Source: SKZT01 sp964478625 (GTDB taxonomy: Bacteria; Desulfobacterota; Desulfobacteria; Desulfobacterales; SKZT01). From it: a stretch of 64,000 nt of DNA. Both the position numbers and the translations under genes were made by a program. Numbering within the stretch: the first letter of the stretch is position 1; the number at the start of each line of letters is the position of its first letter. The notes below the pieces were generated by a model that was given only the letters and a program-made list of their open reading frames with translations, searched no databases and had not been told where the DNA came from. Shown here in pieces: positions 27,103-36,351 of this stretch. Location of the stretch: NCBI GenBank assembly GCA_964478625.1, contig CAYZJH010000004.1, forward strand, positions 49,865 to 113,864, read 5' to 3'.

Positions 27103-29811
27103 TTAAAAATGACCTCCTATCTGAATATCGTCAAAGGGGGTTTCTTTTAGATTGATGTTGAGTTCGCATTCTTTTCCGTCGCTCGACCAGGTGATTTTAA
27201 ATCCAAGCTTCTTGCCCAAAGCCAGCATATTGATATTTTCGCGAAGGACAGTTCCCCATACATTCAAGAGGCCTCTCTGTTTGGCTATTTTCAGGACATG
27301 CTCCAGGAGATTCGCACCGACTCCCTTTCCATGCCACGGATCACCAACGAGAATCGAGAACTCCCCATGCTTACCATCCGGGTGGATAAACACCTGTGAA
27401 ACACCGATCATTCTTTCCTCACCGTTGCTGCAATCGATAGCCACCATGGAAATTTCGCGATCATAGTCCACCTGGGTAAACCGTGCCAGCATTTTATGAG
27501 AAAGATGTTTCATCGCCCTGAAAAAACGATAATAGATACTGGTGGGGGATAGCGTATTGAACAGTTGGACAAAAAGCTCAGCGTCCTCGGGTTTAATGGG
27601 TCGGACAAACAGGCAGATGCCTGCAGTTGTCTTTAGGTGGAATTCATATTGCTCCGGATAAGGGCTGATCACAAGGTGCATGGGTGATTTGACCGAAGAT
27701 TTTTCAAGAAGGATTCTGGCATCGATGGCAAAAAGCTCGCTATTTTTTACAATCACGGGATTCATGTCCAACTCCTTAATTTCAGGAAAATCCACCATGA
27801 GTTGAGCAAGCCTTAATATGAGTTCTTCGAGCTGATCCATATGAACCCCGGGACGTCCTCGGTACCCCTTGAGTATTTTATAAACCCTGGTCTGTTCCAA
27901 TAATCTCTGAACAATCAAACGGTTCATGGGAGGAAGTCCGATGGCTCGGTCTTTAAAGATTTCAGTATAAATACCTCCCATGCCGAAAAGAATAACGGGT
28001 CCGAAATTCGGATCTTTTTTGGCTCCTACCAGAAGCTCCAGATCAGGACGATTGATCATTGCCTGAACCGTAACCCCGTTGATTCTGGCATCCGCCTTGT
28101 AATTGACGGCACCTTCCATGATTGTGTCATAGGCCTTTCGGACATGGTCGGCATCCATCAGATCCAACTGAACCCCTTGTGCATCGGTCTTGTGGGTAAT
28201 GTCCGGCGATAAGATTTTCAAAACCACAGGATATCCTATCTCTTCGGCTATGGAAACGGCGTCCTCTTTATTTCCGGCAATTTTTGTTTCATTGACGGGA
28301 AATCCGTAAGCAGACAGAATCTCTTTCGATTCGGTTTCTTCAAGAAACTGGTTTCCATGTTCGAGACCCTTTTTAATTTTCTCTTCTGCACCATTTCGGT
28401 CGAAAGTTAAATCTTTCGGAAGCTTGGGCGGGATTTCATGTAACAGGTCAAGATTGCGCGAATAATCATACATATAAAGAAAAGCGTGAATCGCACGCTC
28501 CGGAGTTTCGTAGGTCGGCACACCCGCATGATTCAAAATCTCAACCCCTTTGGCCATATCCCTTCCACCAATCCATACGGCAAAAATGGGAAAATTTTTC
28601 TGTCTCATTATCTCCGTTACTTTTTGAGCAACATTTTCCGGTTTAGAAACAGCCTGAGGGGCAAGAATTACGAGAAGCCCATCAAATTTTTTTGATTCAA
28701 TACAAATCTCAATGGTTTTAGCAAACCTTTCCGGGGATGCATCGCCTAGTATATCGATTGGATTGTTACGGCTCCAGAACGCCGGAAGCACTTCGTTTAA
28801 TTTTTCCAGAATTTCATCATCAAGGGGAGCAGGATCGACTCCGTAGTGGGCAAGGGCATCGGTCGCCATAACACCGGGTCCGCCTCCATTGGTAATGATG
28901 GCCAGCCTTGATCCGGTAGGTCTAGGCTGCTTGGCCATCAACTCGGCACAATCGAAAAGATCCTGTATCGTATCCACACGCACAACACCTGTTCGCTTAA
29001 AAGCAGCATCATAAACAGCATCCTCTCCAGCCATTGCACCGGTATGCGATGCTGCTGCTTTGGCTCCTGCTGCACTGCGCCCGGATTTAAGGACAACAAT
29101 GGGTTTGACCCGTGAAACCGCTCTGGCCGCACTCATGAACTTTCTGAAATTGGTGAGATTTTCAATATACAATAAGATACTTTTTGCTTGAGGATCATTA
29201 CCAAGGTAGTCGATCATATCTCCAAAATCAACATCCAGCATGGAACCAATACTCACAAAATGGCTAAAACCGATCTGCTCTTTGAACGCCAAATCGAGAA
29301 TTGCCGTGCATATGGCCCCACTTTGAGAGATAAAGGCCAGATTTCCGGCACGAGGCATATCCGCGGCAAAACTGGCATTGATTTTTTTCCCAGGCATTAG
29401 CACTCCTAAACAATTGGGGCCGATAATGCGCAAACCTCCATCATAGGCAATCTTTAATATTTTTTGTTCAATTTTACGCCCCTCTTCCCCTATTTCCTTG
29501 CCACCAGCCGAGATGACAATTGCTCCACCGACCTTGTTTTTCACACACTCCTCAATAATATCAGGAACGGTCCTGATAGGTGTTGCGATCACAGCTAAAT
29601 CCACATCTTGCCGGATATCTGTAAGAGATCTATATGCCTTAAAACCGTGAATTTCATTATAACCGGGGTTAACAGGGTAGAGATTTGCATCCGTGCCGCC
29701 TTGGACAAGATTTCGGATTATCGCCTCCCCCACAGTCTTAGGTTTTTCGCTTGCACCGATAATTGCGATGGATTTTGGTGAAAATATTTTATCCAGATTG
29801 TATAAACCCAT
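27103..29811 (-). CDS. Pat-like protein: ADP-forming acyl-CoA synthetase domains fused to GNAT acetyltransferase
   Basis: 902 residues. CoA-binding domain (1-~130, SIAIIGASEKPKTVGEAI), succinyl-CoA-ligase-like domains (~150-460, with the AAASHTGAMAGEDAVYDAAFKR segment in pieces), ATP-grasp (~490-700, GYPVVLKILSPDITHKTDA), and a GNAT domain at the C-terminus (~720-880, GEFSILVGDPWHGKGVGANLLEHVL). This is the layout of Pat/YfiQ lysine acetyltransferases that modulate acyl-CoA synthetases, but the conserved SHTGA His of active ADP-forming synthetases is present, so it might also be catalytic. Downstream of amrS in the same direction. Confidence 0.88.
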   Translation of the reverse strand: MGLYNLDKIFSPKSIAIIGASEKPKTVGEAIIRNLVQGGTDANLYPVNPGYNEIHGFKAYRSLTDIRQDVDLAVIATPIRTVPDIIEECVKNKVGGAIVISAGGKEIGEEGRKIEQKILKIAYDGGLRIIGPNCLGVLMPGKKINASFAADMPRAGNLAFISQSGAICTAILDLAFKEQIGFSHFVSIGSMLDVDFGDMIDYLGNDPQAKSILLYIENLTNFRKFMSAARAVSRVKPIVVLKSGRSAAGAKAAASHTGAMAGEDAVYDAAFKRTGVVRVDTIQDLFDCAELMAKQPRPTGSRLAIITNGGGPGVMATDALAHYGVDPAPLDDEILEKLNEVLPAFWSRNNPIDILGDASPERFAKTIEICIESKKFDGLLVILAPQAVSKPENVAQKVTEIMRQKNFPIFAVWIGGRDMAKGVEILNHAGVPTYETPERAIHAFLYMYDYSRNLDLLHEIPPKLPKDLTFDRNGAEEKIKKGLEHGNQFLEETESKEILSAYGFPVNETKIAGNKEDAVSIAEEIGYPVVLKILSPDITHKTDAQGVQLDLMDADHVRKAYDTIMEGAVNYKADARINGVTVQAMINRPDLELLVGAKKDPNFGPVILFGMGGIYTEIFKDRAIGLPPMNRLIVQRLLEQTRVYKILKGYRGRPGVHMDQLEELILRLAQLMVDFPEIKELDMNPVIVKNSELFAIDARILLEKSSVKSPMHLVISPYPEQYEFHLKTTAGICLFVRPIKPEDAELFVQLFNTLSPTSIYYRFFRAMKHLSHKMLARFTQVDYDREISMVAIDCSNGEERMIGVSQVFIHPDGKHGEFSILVGDPWHGKGVGANLLEHVLKIAKQRGLLNVWGTVLRENINMLALGKKLGFKITWSSDGKECELNINLKETPFDDIQIGGHF

Positions 29812-29867
29812 ATCGTAACCTCCTTTTCGGTTTCAGGCTGTTGAATTTCACCTTCTCTTTTTTCCGA

Positions 29868-30881
29868 TTATGATTTCCATAACCCTGGAATAGGGGTTCT
29901 GCAAAAAGCACAGCGGCCTTTCTTGATTTCGGGATGGCTGATGGAATATCCTCTACGGGAAATTAAAGCTTTTTTACATGTTGGACAAACCGTGTCTTTA
30001 TCCCCTGGAACATTTCCAAGATATATGAAATAAAGCCCGGCTTTTTGTCCGATAGACACTGCTTTTTCAAGGGTGGCAACAGGGGTGGGATCGGTATCTG
30101 TAAACTTAAAGTCAGGATGAAACCGGCTGATATGCCATGGGATGTGAGGGTCAACACTTGCGATAAAATTGGCAATGCCCGATAATTCCTCGTCAGAGTC
30201 ATTGGCTCCGGGCACCACCAGTGTAGTCACTTCCACCCAGATACCAATCTTACGCATGTATTCAATGGAATCCAATACCGGCTGAAGACGCCCTTTGCAG
30301 ACTTTTCGATAGAATTCATCATTGAAAGACTTCAGGTCCACATTGCAGGCATCGAGATATGGGCGGATGATATCCAAGGCTTTCAAGGACATAAACCCAT
30401 TTGTGACAAATATGTTTAAAATCCCTTTTTTCCTGGCAAGCCGTGATATATCAAAGGCATACTCAAAAAAAATCGTTGGCTCTGTATACGTATAGGATAT
30501 GCTTTCACATCCTTGTTTTAACGCCTTTGAAACAACATCTTCGGGCAGAAGAGTGTAACCGGATAAATTTTTATCTTTCTTTATTGAAGTCTGTGATATC
30601 TGCCAATTCTGGCAAAAACCGCATTGAAAATTGCATCCGGCTGTTGCAATGGAAAAAGAACTTGACCCTGGGAAAAAGTGATATAAAGGCTTTTTTTCAA
30701 CAGGATCAACATTTGCCGCAATAACCCGGCCATAGGCATAGGTATAAAGAACTCCGTCCACGTTTTCCCGCATACCACATATGCCAAATTTAGATGGTTT
30801 TATTGTACAATTGTGGTTGCACAAAAAACATCTGACATCTTTCTTTTCCAGTTTTTCATAAAGCATTGCTTCTTTTTGCAT
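29868..30881 (-). CDS. amrS: AmmeMemoRadiSam system radical SAM enzyme
   Basis: 337 residues. The radical-SAM [4Fe-4S] motif is AGCNFQCGFCQNW (CxxxCxxC, ~residues 82-92). The N-terminus has CFLCNHNC and GICGMRENVDG, and the C-terminus a Cys cluster (CPTC, CAFC). SISYTYTEPTIFFEYA and YHISRFHPDFKF-like stretches are typical of AmrS, formerly PflA-like. The usual partners AmmeCR1 and Memo are not in this window. Ribosome site AAAGGATAAGG before ATG. The substrate is unknown. Confidence 0.9.
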   Translation of the reverse strand: MQKEAMLYEKLEKKDVRCFLCNHNCTIKPSKFGICGMRENVDGVLYTYAYGRVIAANVDPVEKKPLYHFFPGSSSFSIATAGCNFQCGFCQNWQISQTSIKKDKNLSGYTLLPEDVVSKALKQGCESISYTYTEPTIFFEYAFDISRLARKKGILNIFVTNGFMSLKALDIIRPYLDACNVDLKSFNDEFYRKVCKGRLQPVLDSIEYMRKIGIWVEVTTLVVPGANDSDEELSGIANFIASVDPHIPWHISRFHPDFKFTDTDPTPVATLEKAVSIGQKAGLYFIYLGNVPGDKDTVCPTCKKALISRRGYSISHPEIKKGRCAFCRTPIPGLWKS

Positions 30882-31278
30882 GGCCTTATCCTTTCCCGGA
30901 ACTGTCTTAATTTCACCGGAAAATTCGGTTCCCGGTGAATTCGCCTTTGGCTCAAAGGAAGTCTATAAGTCAGATTGACCCCGATGTTGCATAACGATAA
31001 GCACATTTCCAACAAACCGGCATGGTTTTAAAAGATAGTGACAAATAATGGTCACTCATTTTTGAATTCATAATTGGTGTAGTCCTTTGAAGTCGGCTGA
31101 AAGCGGGTTCAGCCTTTATATAACAGCATATCCAATTGTTTTGAGTCAATTCCAATGCAACATCGGGGTTAGGTTAAGCAAAGAAAAAAATCCCCCGAAT
31201 TTTGCTGCAATTATACATGGGCTGATCAAAATTGCAAAACGAAATCCATTTCTTACCAATCTGATCAAAGGGAACATG
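30882..31278. other. Intergenic spacer between amrS and the tandem stress-protein gene
   Basis: About 400 bases with no supported gene. It holds two short inverted repeats: AATTTCACCGG (30909-30919) with CCGGTGAATT (30932-30941), in the amrS leader, and GGCTGAA (31095-31101) with TTCAGCC (31108-31114), followed by TTTATATA. Small frames here have no codon or motif support. Confidence 0.5.
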
Positions 31279-31307
31279 TTGACCAACGTCTGCTTTTTCC
31301 CTATGAT
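31279..31307 (+). promoter_or_regulatory. Sigma-70 promoter for the tandem UspA gene
   Basis: TTGACC (31279-31284), 17-base spacer, TATGAT (31302-31307), 54-60 bases before the start codon. Close to consensus. Confidence 0.55.
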
Positions 31308-31367
31308 AAATAAAAATTACCGTTTCAATAATGGCTAAAACTTAATCAACTTAAGGAGGACATGGTC

Positions 31368-32288
31368 ATGAGACCTAATTTAAAAAACATTATGTGTCTC
31401 ACTGATTTGTCAATCTTTTCGAACCAAACCATTGACTATGGAATAGCTCTGGCCAAAGAATTTGAATCCCGGCTGTATTTGTGCCATGTGGTTGACATCC
31501 CTGCCATGGCTCTTTATGCTGAGGCACATCTCGATCCGATGGAACAACAAAACCAACTGATCACTCATGCGGAATCTACATTAGGAGATCTTACCAAAGG
31601 TGAAGATATTGATTGGCAACCCCTTATTTCCGTCGGGCCTACGGTTTCCGAAATTTCCAGGCTTGTTGAAGAAAAAAATATTGATTTGGTCATAGCGGCA
31701 AGCCATGGTCGCTCCGGATTGAAACGACTGGTATTGGGATCGGTCACGGAAGAACTGATGCGAACCTTGTCATGCCCATTGCTGGTCATGCGAGGTCCTC
31801 AGCAATCCAACAAGCAAATTGAGCCCATTGCCTTTCGGTTAAATAAAATCATGGTGGGATGCGATTTTTCTTCAGATTCGACCCTGGCGTTGCGATATGC
31901 TCTCAGTTTTGCTCAGGAGTTTGAAGCTGAACTTCATTTGGTCCACGTAATTGAACCCTCAGCTTATCAAAATGTATCAAAAACGGTCAAAGATGCTGAA
32001 AAAAGATATCAAGATGAGTTAAAAGAACTTCTTGGCAAAAAACTGGATAATCTGGTTCCCGAGGAAGCCAGAAACTGGTGTTTTCCTAAAACAGCTTTGC
32101 TTGACGGTCGGGCTGATGAAAAAATCGTCGACTACGCCGGACAAAACAGTATCGATTTGATCGCACTTGGCGTAAGAGGCCACGGTCTCGTTGAAACCCT
32201 TTTTCTTGGTTCAACCACCGATCGTGTGGCCAGACAAGCTCCCTGTCCGGTTCTATCGGTAAGGCCTGTTGCCGGCAATGATCATTAG
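31368..32288 (+). CDS. Universal stress protein, two UspA domains
   Basis: 306 residues. Domain 1 (~1-148) has LKNIMCLTDLS and AASHGRSGLKRLVLGSVTEELMR; domain 2 (~158-306) has IMVGCDFSS and LGVRGHGLVETLFLGSTTDRV. The G-x2-G-x9-G(S/T) ATP-binding patterns appear in both, so it may bind ATP. AAGGAGGA lies 7 bases before ATG 31368 and only 1 base before ATG 31362, so the second ATG is the functional start. Own promoter; it converges on the CBS genes. Confidence 0.9.
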   Translation: MRPNLKNIMCLTDLSIFSNQTIDYGIALAKEFESRLYLCHVVDIPAMALYAEAHLDPMEQQNQLITHAESTLGDLTKGEDIDWQPLISVGPTVSEISRLVEEKNIDLVIAASHGRSGLKRLVLGSVTEELMRTLSCPLLVMRGPQQSNKQIEPIAFRLNKIMVGCDFSSDSTLALRYALSFAQEFEAELHLVHVIEPSAYQNVSKTVKDAEKRYQDELKELLGKKLDNLVPEEARNWCFPKTALLDGRADEKIVDYAGQNSIDLIALGVRGHGLVETLFLGSTTDRVARQAPCPVLSVRPVAGNDH

Positions 32289-32407
32289 ACATTAAGGATT
32301 CATGGAATCTTATCTTGAGTAATGCTCAACCACCAGATTCAAGTCACCAAATACCGGTACTTCCTTTCGATTGGGCATGTAAAGAAATTTCGCGGTCATA
32401 TTCCGAA

Positions 32408-33307
32408 TCAAGTCCGGACAGTTAAAAAACGGCTGGCAGTACATGCCTTGCAGGACCCCGATCGTATCAGAGCGGCATCCGTAAGGGAAACAACTCCGAC
32501 AATATCACGGGCGTCCTCATTCTGGACGAACAACCTGTGAACATCGGAAAGAATCATTTCTTGAATAATTTTCAAAAGAAAATCATTCTCCCGGCATTTT
32601 CGCACCGGAGCGTGCATGATCTTTTCAGCCGGCATATCAGCTGATATGCCGTGGCGATATGCGATGATCAGGTCAGTTTTTGAAACCACACCCACAGGCA
32701 TTTTCTCGGTATTCCGGATCAATACCGCCCCGAAACGATATGCCGATAAGGTTTCCATGATTTCAAAAAGAGTGTCATGATTTCCATGAGCCTTTACCGA
32801 TACACTCATGACTTCTTTTGCACGGATGTGTTTCTCAACAGAATTGTGTGTTTCATCTTTTCTCCTGATCAACAGGTTTTTTTTGCAGTTTCTGCAAAGA
32901 CGGTACAACAATCCCACAATATCGGGATAGGCCAGAACCCCAATAACGGATTTACCAGCGTCATCAGTTACGTAAAGCCGATGAATTTTGCATGACTTCA
33001 TGGTCTCAAGGGATTTTTCAAGTGGATCATCCGGGTGACAATAAACCGGAGGACTAACCATAATCGTATCCAGGGAAAGATCCGTTGAGAAACCCGCATA
33101 ATAGGCACCCATCAAATCAGTTTTTGACACGACTCCTATTGCTTGGTCATGGTAATCTGCTACCAGTAATGCATTGACCTTATACTTAATTGCATGCCGT
33201 ATGCATTGATCCAGCGAAGCATCCGCACTCAGTTTGACTACCTGCCGCCTCATGGCATCGCGGACTGTAATTCCAGTCAACACGTTTTTCCCAGTCAATA
33301 CAGCCAT
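32408..33307 (-). CDS. Four-CBS-domain protein with a CxxC after each pair
   Basis: 299 residues built from two CBS pairs: residues ~12-135 and ~162-283, each with GVVSKTDL(M/I) in its first CBS repeat. Each pair is followed at the same place by a CxxC: CRNC at 138-141 and CKAC at 286-289, 148 residues apart. CBS pairs bind adenosyl ligands and regulate partner proteins. There is no catalytic domain, so this is a stand-alone sensor; the CxxC pairs suggest metal or redox control. GGAGATTCTCT precedes the ATG. A second CBS protein is immediately upstream (17 bp). Confidence 0.88.
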   Translation of the reverse strand: MAVLTGKNVLTGITVRDAMRRQVVKLSADASLDQCIRHAIKYKVNALLVADYHDQAIGVVSKTDLMGAYYAGFSTDLSLDTIMVSPPVYCHPDDPLEKSLETMKSCKIHRLYVTDDAGKSVIGVLAYPDIVGLLYRLCRNCKKNLLIRRKDETHNSVEKHIRAKEVMSVSVKAHGNHDTLFEIMETLSAYRFGAVLIRNTEKMPVGVVSKTDLIIAYRHGISADMPAEKIMHAPVRKCRENDFLLKIIQEMILSDVHRLFVQNEDARDIVGVVSLTDAALIRSGSCKACTASRFLTVRT

Positions 33308-33324
33308 AGAGAATCTCCAGTTGA

Positions 33325-33795
33325 TTATTCAATAAATTTTTCCAAAAGATAATCAAAGACATCCGAAATAAAAACAATGCCCACGATTTTCTTACCATCC
33401 AAAACCGGAAGCCTTCGCACATGCTTTTTAATCATGATATCCACAATAATCATAAGATTGGTGTCCGGGGTAACAGATATCAATCCTGTGGTCATAATAT
33501 CTCCAACTCTAATGGTGCCTGCACGTTCAAGTGCATTTTCAATAACACCTGTTAAATCGATATCCTCCATCTCACCCCAAACCTCTATATGTTTCGGCCG
33601 AAGAAATATAAAAATGTCATACATTGACAACATGCCAACCAGTTTACCTTTTTCATCGATCACCATCATTCCGAAAACCCGCCGTCCATGTTCCTTTGAA
33701 GCCTTTTGTAACATGATCACTGCTTCTTTAATCGTATGCTGCGGAGAAAGTGTTGTAAAACGAGTTTGCATTACAGCCCTGGCTGTATTTTCCAT
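33325..33795 (-). CDS. Two-CBS-domain protein
   Basis: 156 residues, one CBS pair (VMQTRFTTLSPQHTIKEAV at the start and IMTTGLISVTPDTNLMIIV in the second half, each ending in the usual hydrophobic strand plus D, as in SMYDIF and FISDVF). An extra ~25-residue linker between the halves (RPKHIEVWGEMEDIDLTGV) is typical of a subset. The start is ATG 33795, with GGAGG six bases upstream. It follows the AcuI-like gene by 21 bp and precedes the four-CBS gene, so all three are probably co-transcribed. Confidence 0.88.
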   Translation of the reverse strand: MENTARAVMQTRFTTLSPQHTIKEAVIMLQKASKEHGRRVFGMMVIDEKGKLVGMLSMYDIFIFLRPKHIEVWGEMEDIDLTGVIENALERAGTIRVGDIMTTGLISVTPDTNLMIIVDIMIKKHVRRLPVLDGKKIVGIVFISDVFDYLLEKFIE

Positions 33796-33816
33796 AAGAA
33801 ACCTCCATCCCTGCAA

Positions 33817-34821
33817 TTAAATAAGCCTCACAATGGTTCGCCCTCTGTGTTTTCTGTTCATCATCATATCGATTCTTTGATCCAATTGATCCAGGGTAAT
33901 TTCAGTCACTTTTTCCTCAAATTGTGGAATTCTCCACTCTTTGGCAAGCCTTTTCCACATTTTATTTCGAAGGGACATGGGACAATTCTGAGAATCGATA
34001 CCGACCAAGGTGACACCCCGGAGGATAAAAGGAAATACATTTATAGGTAAATCAGGAGAAGCCACATTTCCGCAACAAGTAACAGCACCGGCAGGAGCAG
34101 TCGATTTAATCGATGTCGCCAGTATCTTTCCTCCAACCGTATCAATGCTTCCGGCCCACCTGGCTTTGAGTAAAGGTTTTCCGCTATTATCAGTGGCATC
34201 TTCAATGCTGATTACCGATTGGGCTCCGATGTCTTTTAAATATTGCGATTGATCCTCAAGTCCGTTAATTGCCGCAACAGAATATCCGATTTTGGAAAGA
34301 ATCGACACCGCAACACCTCCCACGCCGCCTGTGGCCCCTGACACAAGCACTTGCCCCTTTTCAGATGACACACCATGCTCCATCAATTGATAGACCGACA
34401 GCGCAGCAGTCAAACCAGCAGTACCGTAAATCATGGCTTCACGCAGACTCAAGCCATCGGGCAAGGAAACCACCCAGTCGGCAGGCACCCGAATATATTG
34501 TCCGAACCCTCCGGGAGTATTCATTCCCAGATCATAACTGGTCACAATTACTTCCTCACCGGATTTGAAACGTCTGTCGGTACTTTCTTCTATCACTCCT
34601 GCTGCGTCAATGCCGGGTGTATGGGGATAATTTCGCGTAACGCCCTTATTTCCTGTTGCCGACAGGACATCCTTGTAGTTGAGTGAAGAATAGTGAACCC
34701 TGACTAAAACATCACCTTGTGGAAGATCCTCAAGTGATTTTTCCATAATTCTTCTCTGGAAATGATTTTTCTTGGCTGTTTCCTCCACCACCATTGCTTT
34801 GAACATTTTGCTCCCTGTCAT
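33817..34821 (-). CDS. AcuI/YhdH-type acrylyl-CoA reductase or quinone oxidoreductase
   Basis: 334 residues, medium-chain dehydrogenase family. Features: SSLNYKDVLSATG and HTPGIDAAGVI (N-terminal GroES-like fold), YGTAGLTAALSV, and the NADPH fold VSGATGGVGGVAVSIL, then DTVGG. These are the signatures of YhdH/AcuI, which reduces acryloyl-CoA to propionyl-CoA with NADPH. No zinc-site Cys, as expected. AAAGGAGGCTCAA precedes the ATG. First gene of the run with the two CBS proteins, which might tie it to adenylate sensing (inference). Confidence 0.9.
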   Translation of the reverse strand: MTGSKMFKAMVVEETAKKNHFQRRIMEKSLEDLPQGDVLVRVHYSSLNYKDVLSATGNKGVTRNYPHTPGIDAAGVIEESTDRRFKSGEEVIVTSYDLGMNTPGGFGQYIRVPADWVVSLPDGLSLREAMIYGTAGLTAALSVYQLMEHGVSSEKGQVLVSGATGGVGGVAVSILSKIGYSVAAINGLEDQSQYLKDIGAQSVISIEDATDNSGKPLLKARWAGSIDTVGGKILATSIKSTAPAGAVTCCGNVASPDLPINVFPFILRGVTLVGIDSQNCPMSLRNKMWKRLAKEWRIPQFEEKVTEITLDQLDQRIDMMMNRKHRGRTIVRLI

Positions 34822-35002
34822 TTGAGCCTCCTTTAATTAATTAGATTCAAATTGACCCTATATTTTTAACAAAGCCTTCCGGAAACAGTAAAGGTTATTG
34901 AACAGTTTTTAAGTTCAAAACCATTGATTTGAAATTTAAAAAGACCATATTATATATTCAAGAAAATTGATAGTAATCAGTGGACTTGTGACCTTTGCGA
35001 AT

Positions 35003-36205
35003 ATGAAAGCATCTGAAAATTTTCCATATCTGATTTCCTGGAAAAGCCGGATGACATCCATTGACCGGGACCAATGGGATAATCTCGCCCGGAATCTCAA
35101 AAGTCCTTTTCTGGAATGGGACTGGCTTCATCAGATGGAGGTTTCCGGAAGCATCACTGAAAAGACCGGATGGATATCCAATCATCTGACAATTTGGGAA
35201 GGAAAACAACTGGTGGCCTGCGCACCTTTATACATTAAAATCCACAGCGAAGGTGAATTCGTATATGATTATGCATGGGCTGAGGTGGCTTCCCGATTGG
35301 GCATTCGATATTATCCCAAATTAATCGGCATGAGCCCTGTTACACCGGTTGCCGGATACCGTTTTTTGATTGCACCTGGCATTGATAAAACAAAAATGAC
35401 CCGATTTATAGTTCAAAGTATTGATCGCTTTTGCATTGAACATCAGCTTTCAGGGTCACATTTTTTATTTATCGAACCAGACTGGAAAGATCTGATGGAA
35501 ACTTTAGGCTATTCCAGTTGGGCACATCAAAGTTTTATCTGGAAAAATCACGGCTTTAAATCCTTCGGGGATTATCTTGCCCAATTTAACACCAACCAGC
35601 GAAGAAATATCCGCCGAGAACAGACAGCTATGGACAAACAAGGGCTTTTACTATCAATTTATTCCGGTGATGACATTCCGAGGCAATTTCTATCGTTAAT
35701 GTATCACTATTACGCCAAAACCAACGATAAATTTGGCCCATGGGGGTGTAAATATTTAACAGGAGAATTCTTCGAGGGATTGTACGATAATTATCGCCAC
35801 CGGTTACTTTTTGTGGCCGCCCATGAAAAATTAAATCCGGATAATCCTTTAGGAATGGCTATGTTTGTTGTCAAAAACGAACAACTCTATGGCCGGTATT
35901 GGGGAAGCGTTAAAAGGTTCGACGCTTTACATTTCAATGTTTGCTATTATCAACCCATCCGATGGGCAATTGAAAACGGAATTCAGAATTATAATCCAGG
36001 GGCAGGTGGTGCACACAAGGTCAGACGAGGATTTCGATCCGTACCCTCTTACAGTCTGTTGCGTTTTTATCATCCCGTACTTCAAAACGTGATGGCTCGT
36101 CATATTGATGAAATAAACCGTCTTGAACAAGAACAAATTCATCATATCAATTTGCATCTGCCTTTTGCTCATGACCGATCCCCGATACAAACCAGCCGGA
36201 AATAA
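35003..36205 (+). CDS. FemAB/PF04339-like GNAT-fold protein
   Basis: About 400 residues. Characteristic stretches are SPFLEWDWLHQMEVSGSI, YYPKLIGMSPVTPVAGYRFL, FNTNQRRNIRRE, PWGCKYLTGEFFEGL, GRYWGS, FNVCYYQPIRWAIENG and NPGAGGAHKVRRGF. This is the 'peptidogalycan biosynthesis/recognition' family of two GNAT-like domains, whose substrate is unknown. The start is uncertain: ATG 35003 is used, although the frame stays open to a TTG at 34967 and no clear ribosome site is present. Flanked by oppositely directed genes, it stands alone. Confidence 0.8.
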   Translation: MKASENFPYLISWKSRMTSIDRDQWDNLARNLKSPFLEWDWLHQMEVSGSITEKTGWISNHLTIWEGKQLVACAPLYIKIHSEGEFVYDYAWAEVASRLGIRYYPKLIGMSPVTPVAGYRFLIAPGIDKTKMTRFIVQSIDRFCIEHQLSGSHFLFIEPDWKDLMETLGYSSWAHQSFIWKNHGFKSFGDYLAQFNTNQRRNIRREQTAMDKQGLLLSIYSGDDIPRQFLSLMYHYYAKTNDKFGPWGCKYLTGEFFEGLYDNYRHRLLFVAAHEKLNPDNPLGMAMFVVKNEQLYGRYWGSVKRFDALHFNVCYYQPIRWAIENGIQNYNPGAGGAHKVRRGFRSVPSYSLLRFYHPVLQNVMARHIDEINRLEQEQIHHINLHLPFAHDRSPIQTSRK

Positions 36206-36351
36206 TGGAGATATAAGCTTTTAGCATGAAAAACAGAAGGGGCAAACCAACTGGAAGGAACTTTATTTTTTCGGCCGGCTTTTAGAAACAAGGGAGATTC
36301 GTGATGCCTGCATTCCTGGAATAAAAATGGAAAACACAAACAAAGTATGGA

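Noticed and set aside
33377..33820. 147-codon plus-strand frame opposite the two-CBS gene
   Set aside because: Antisense shadow of a clear CBS protein, with no domain signal.
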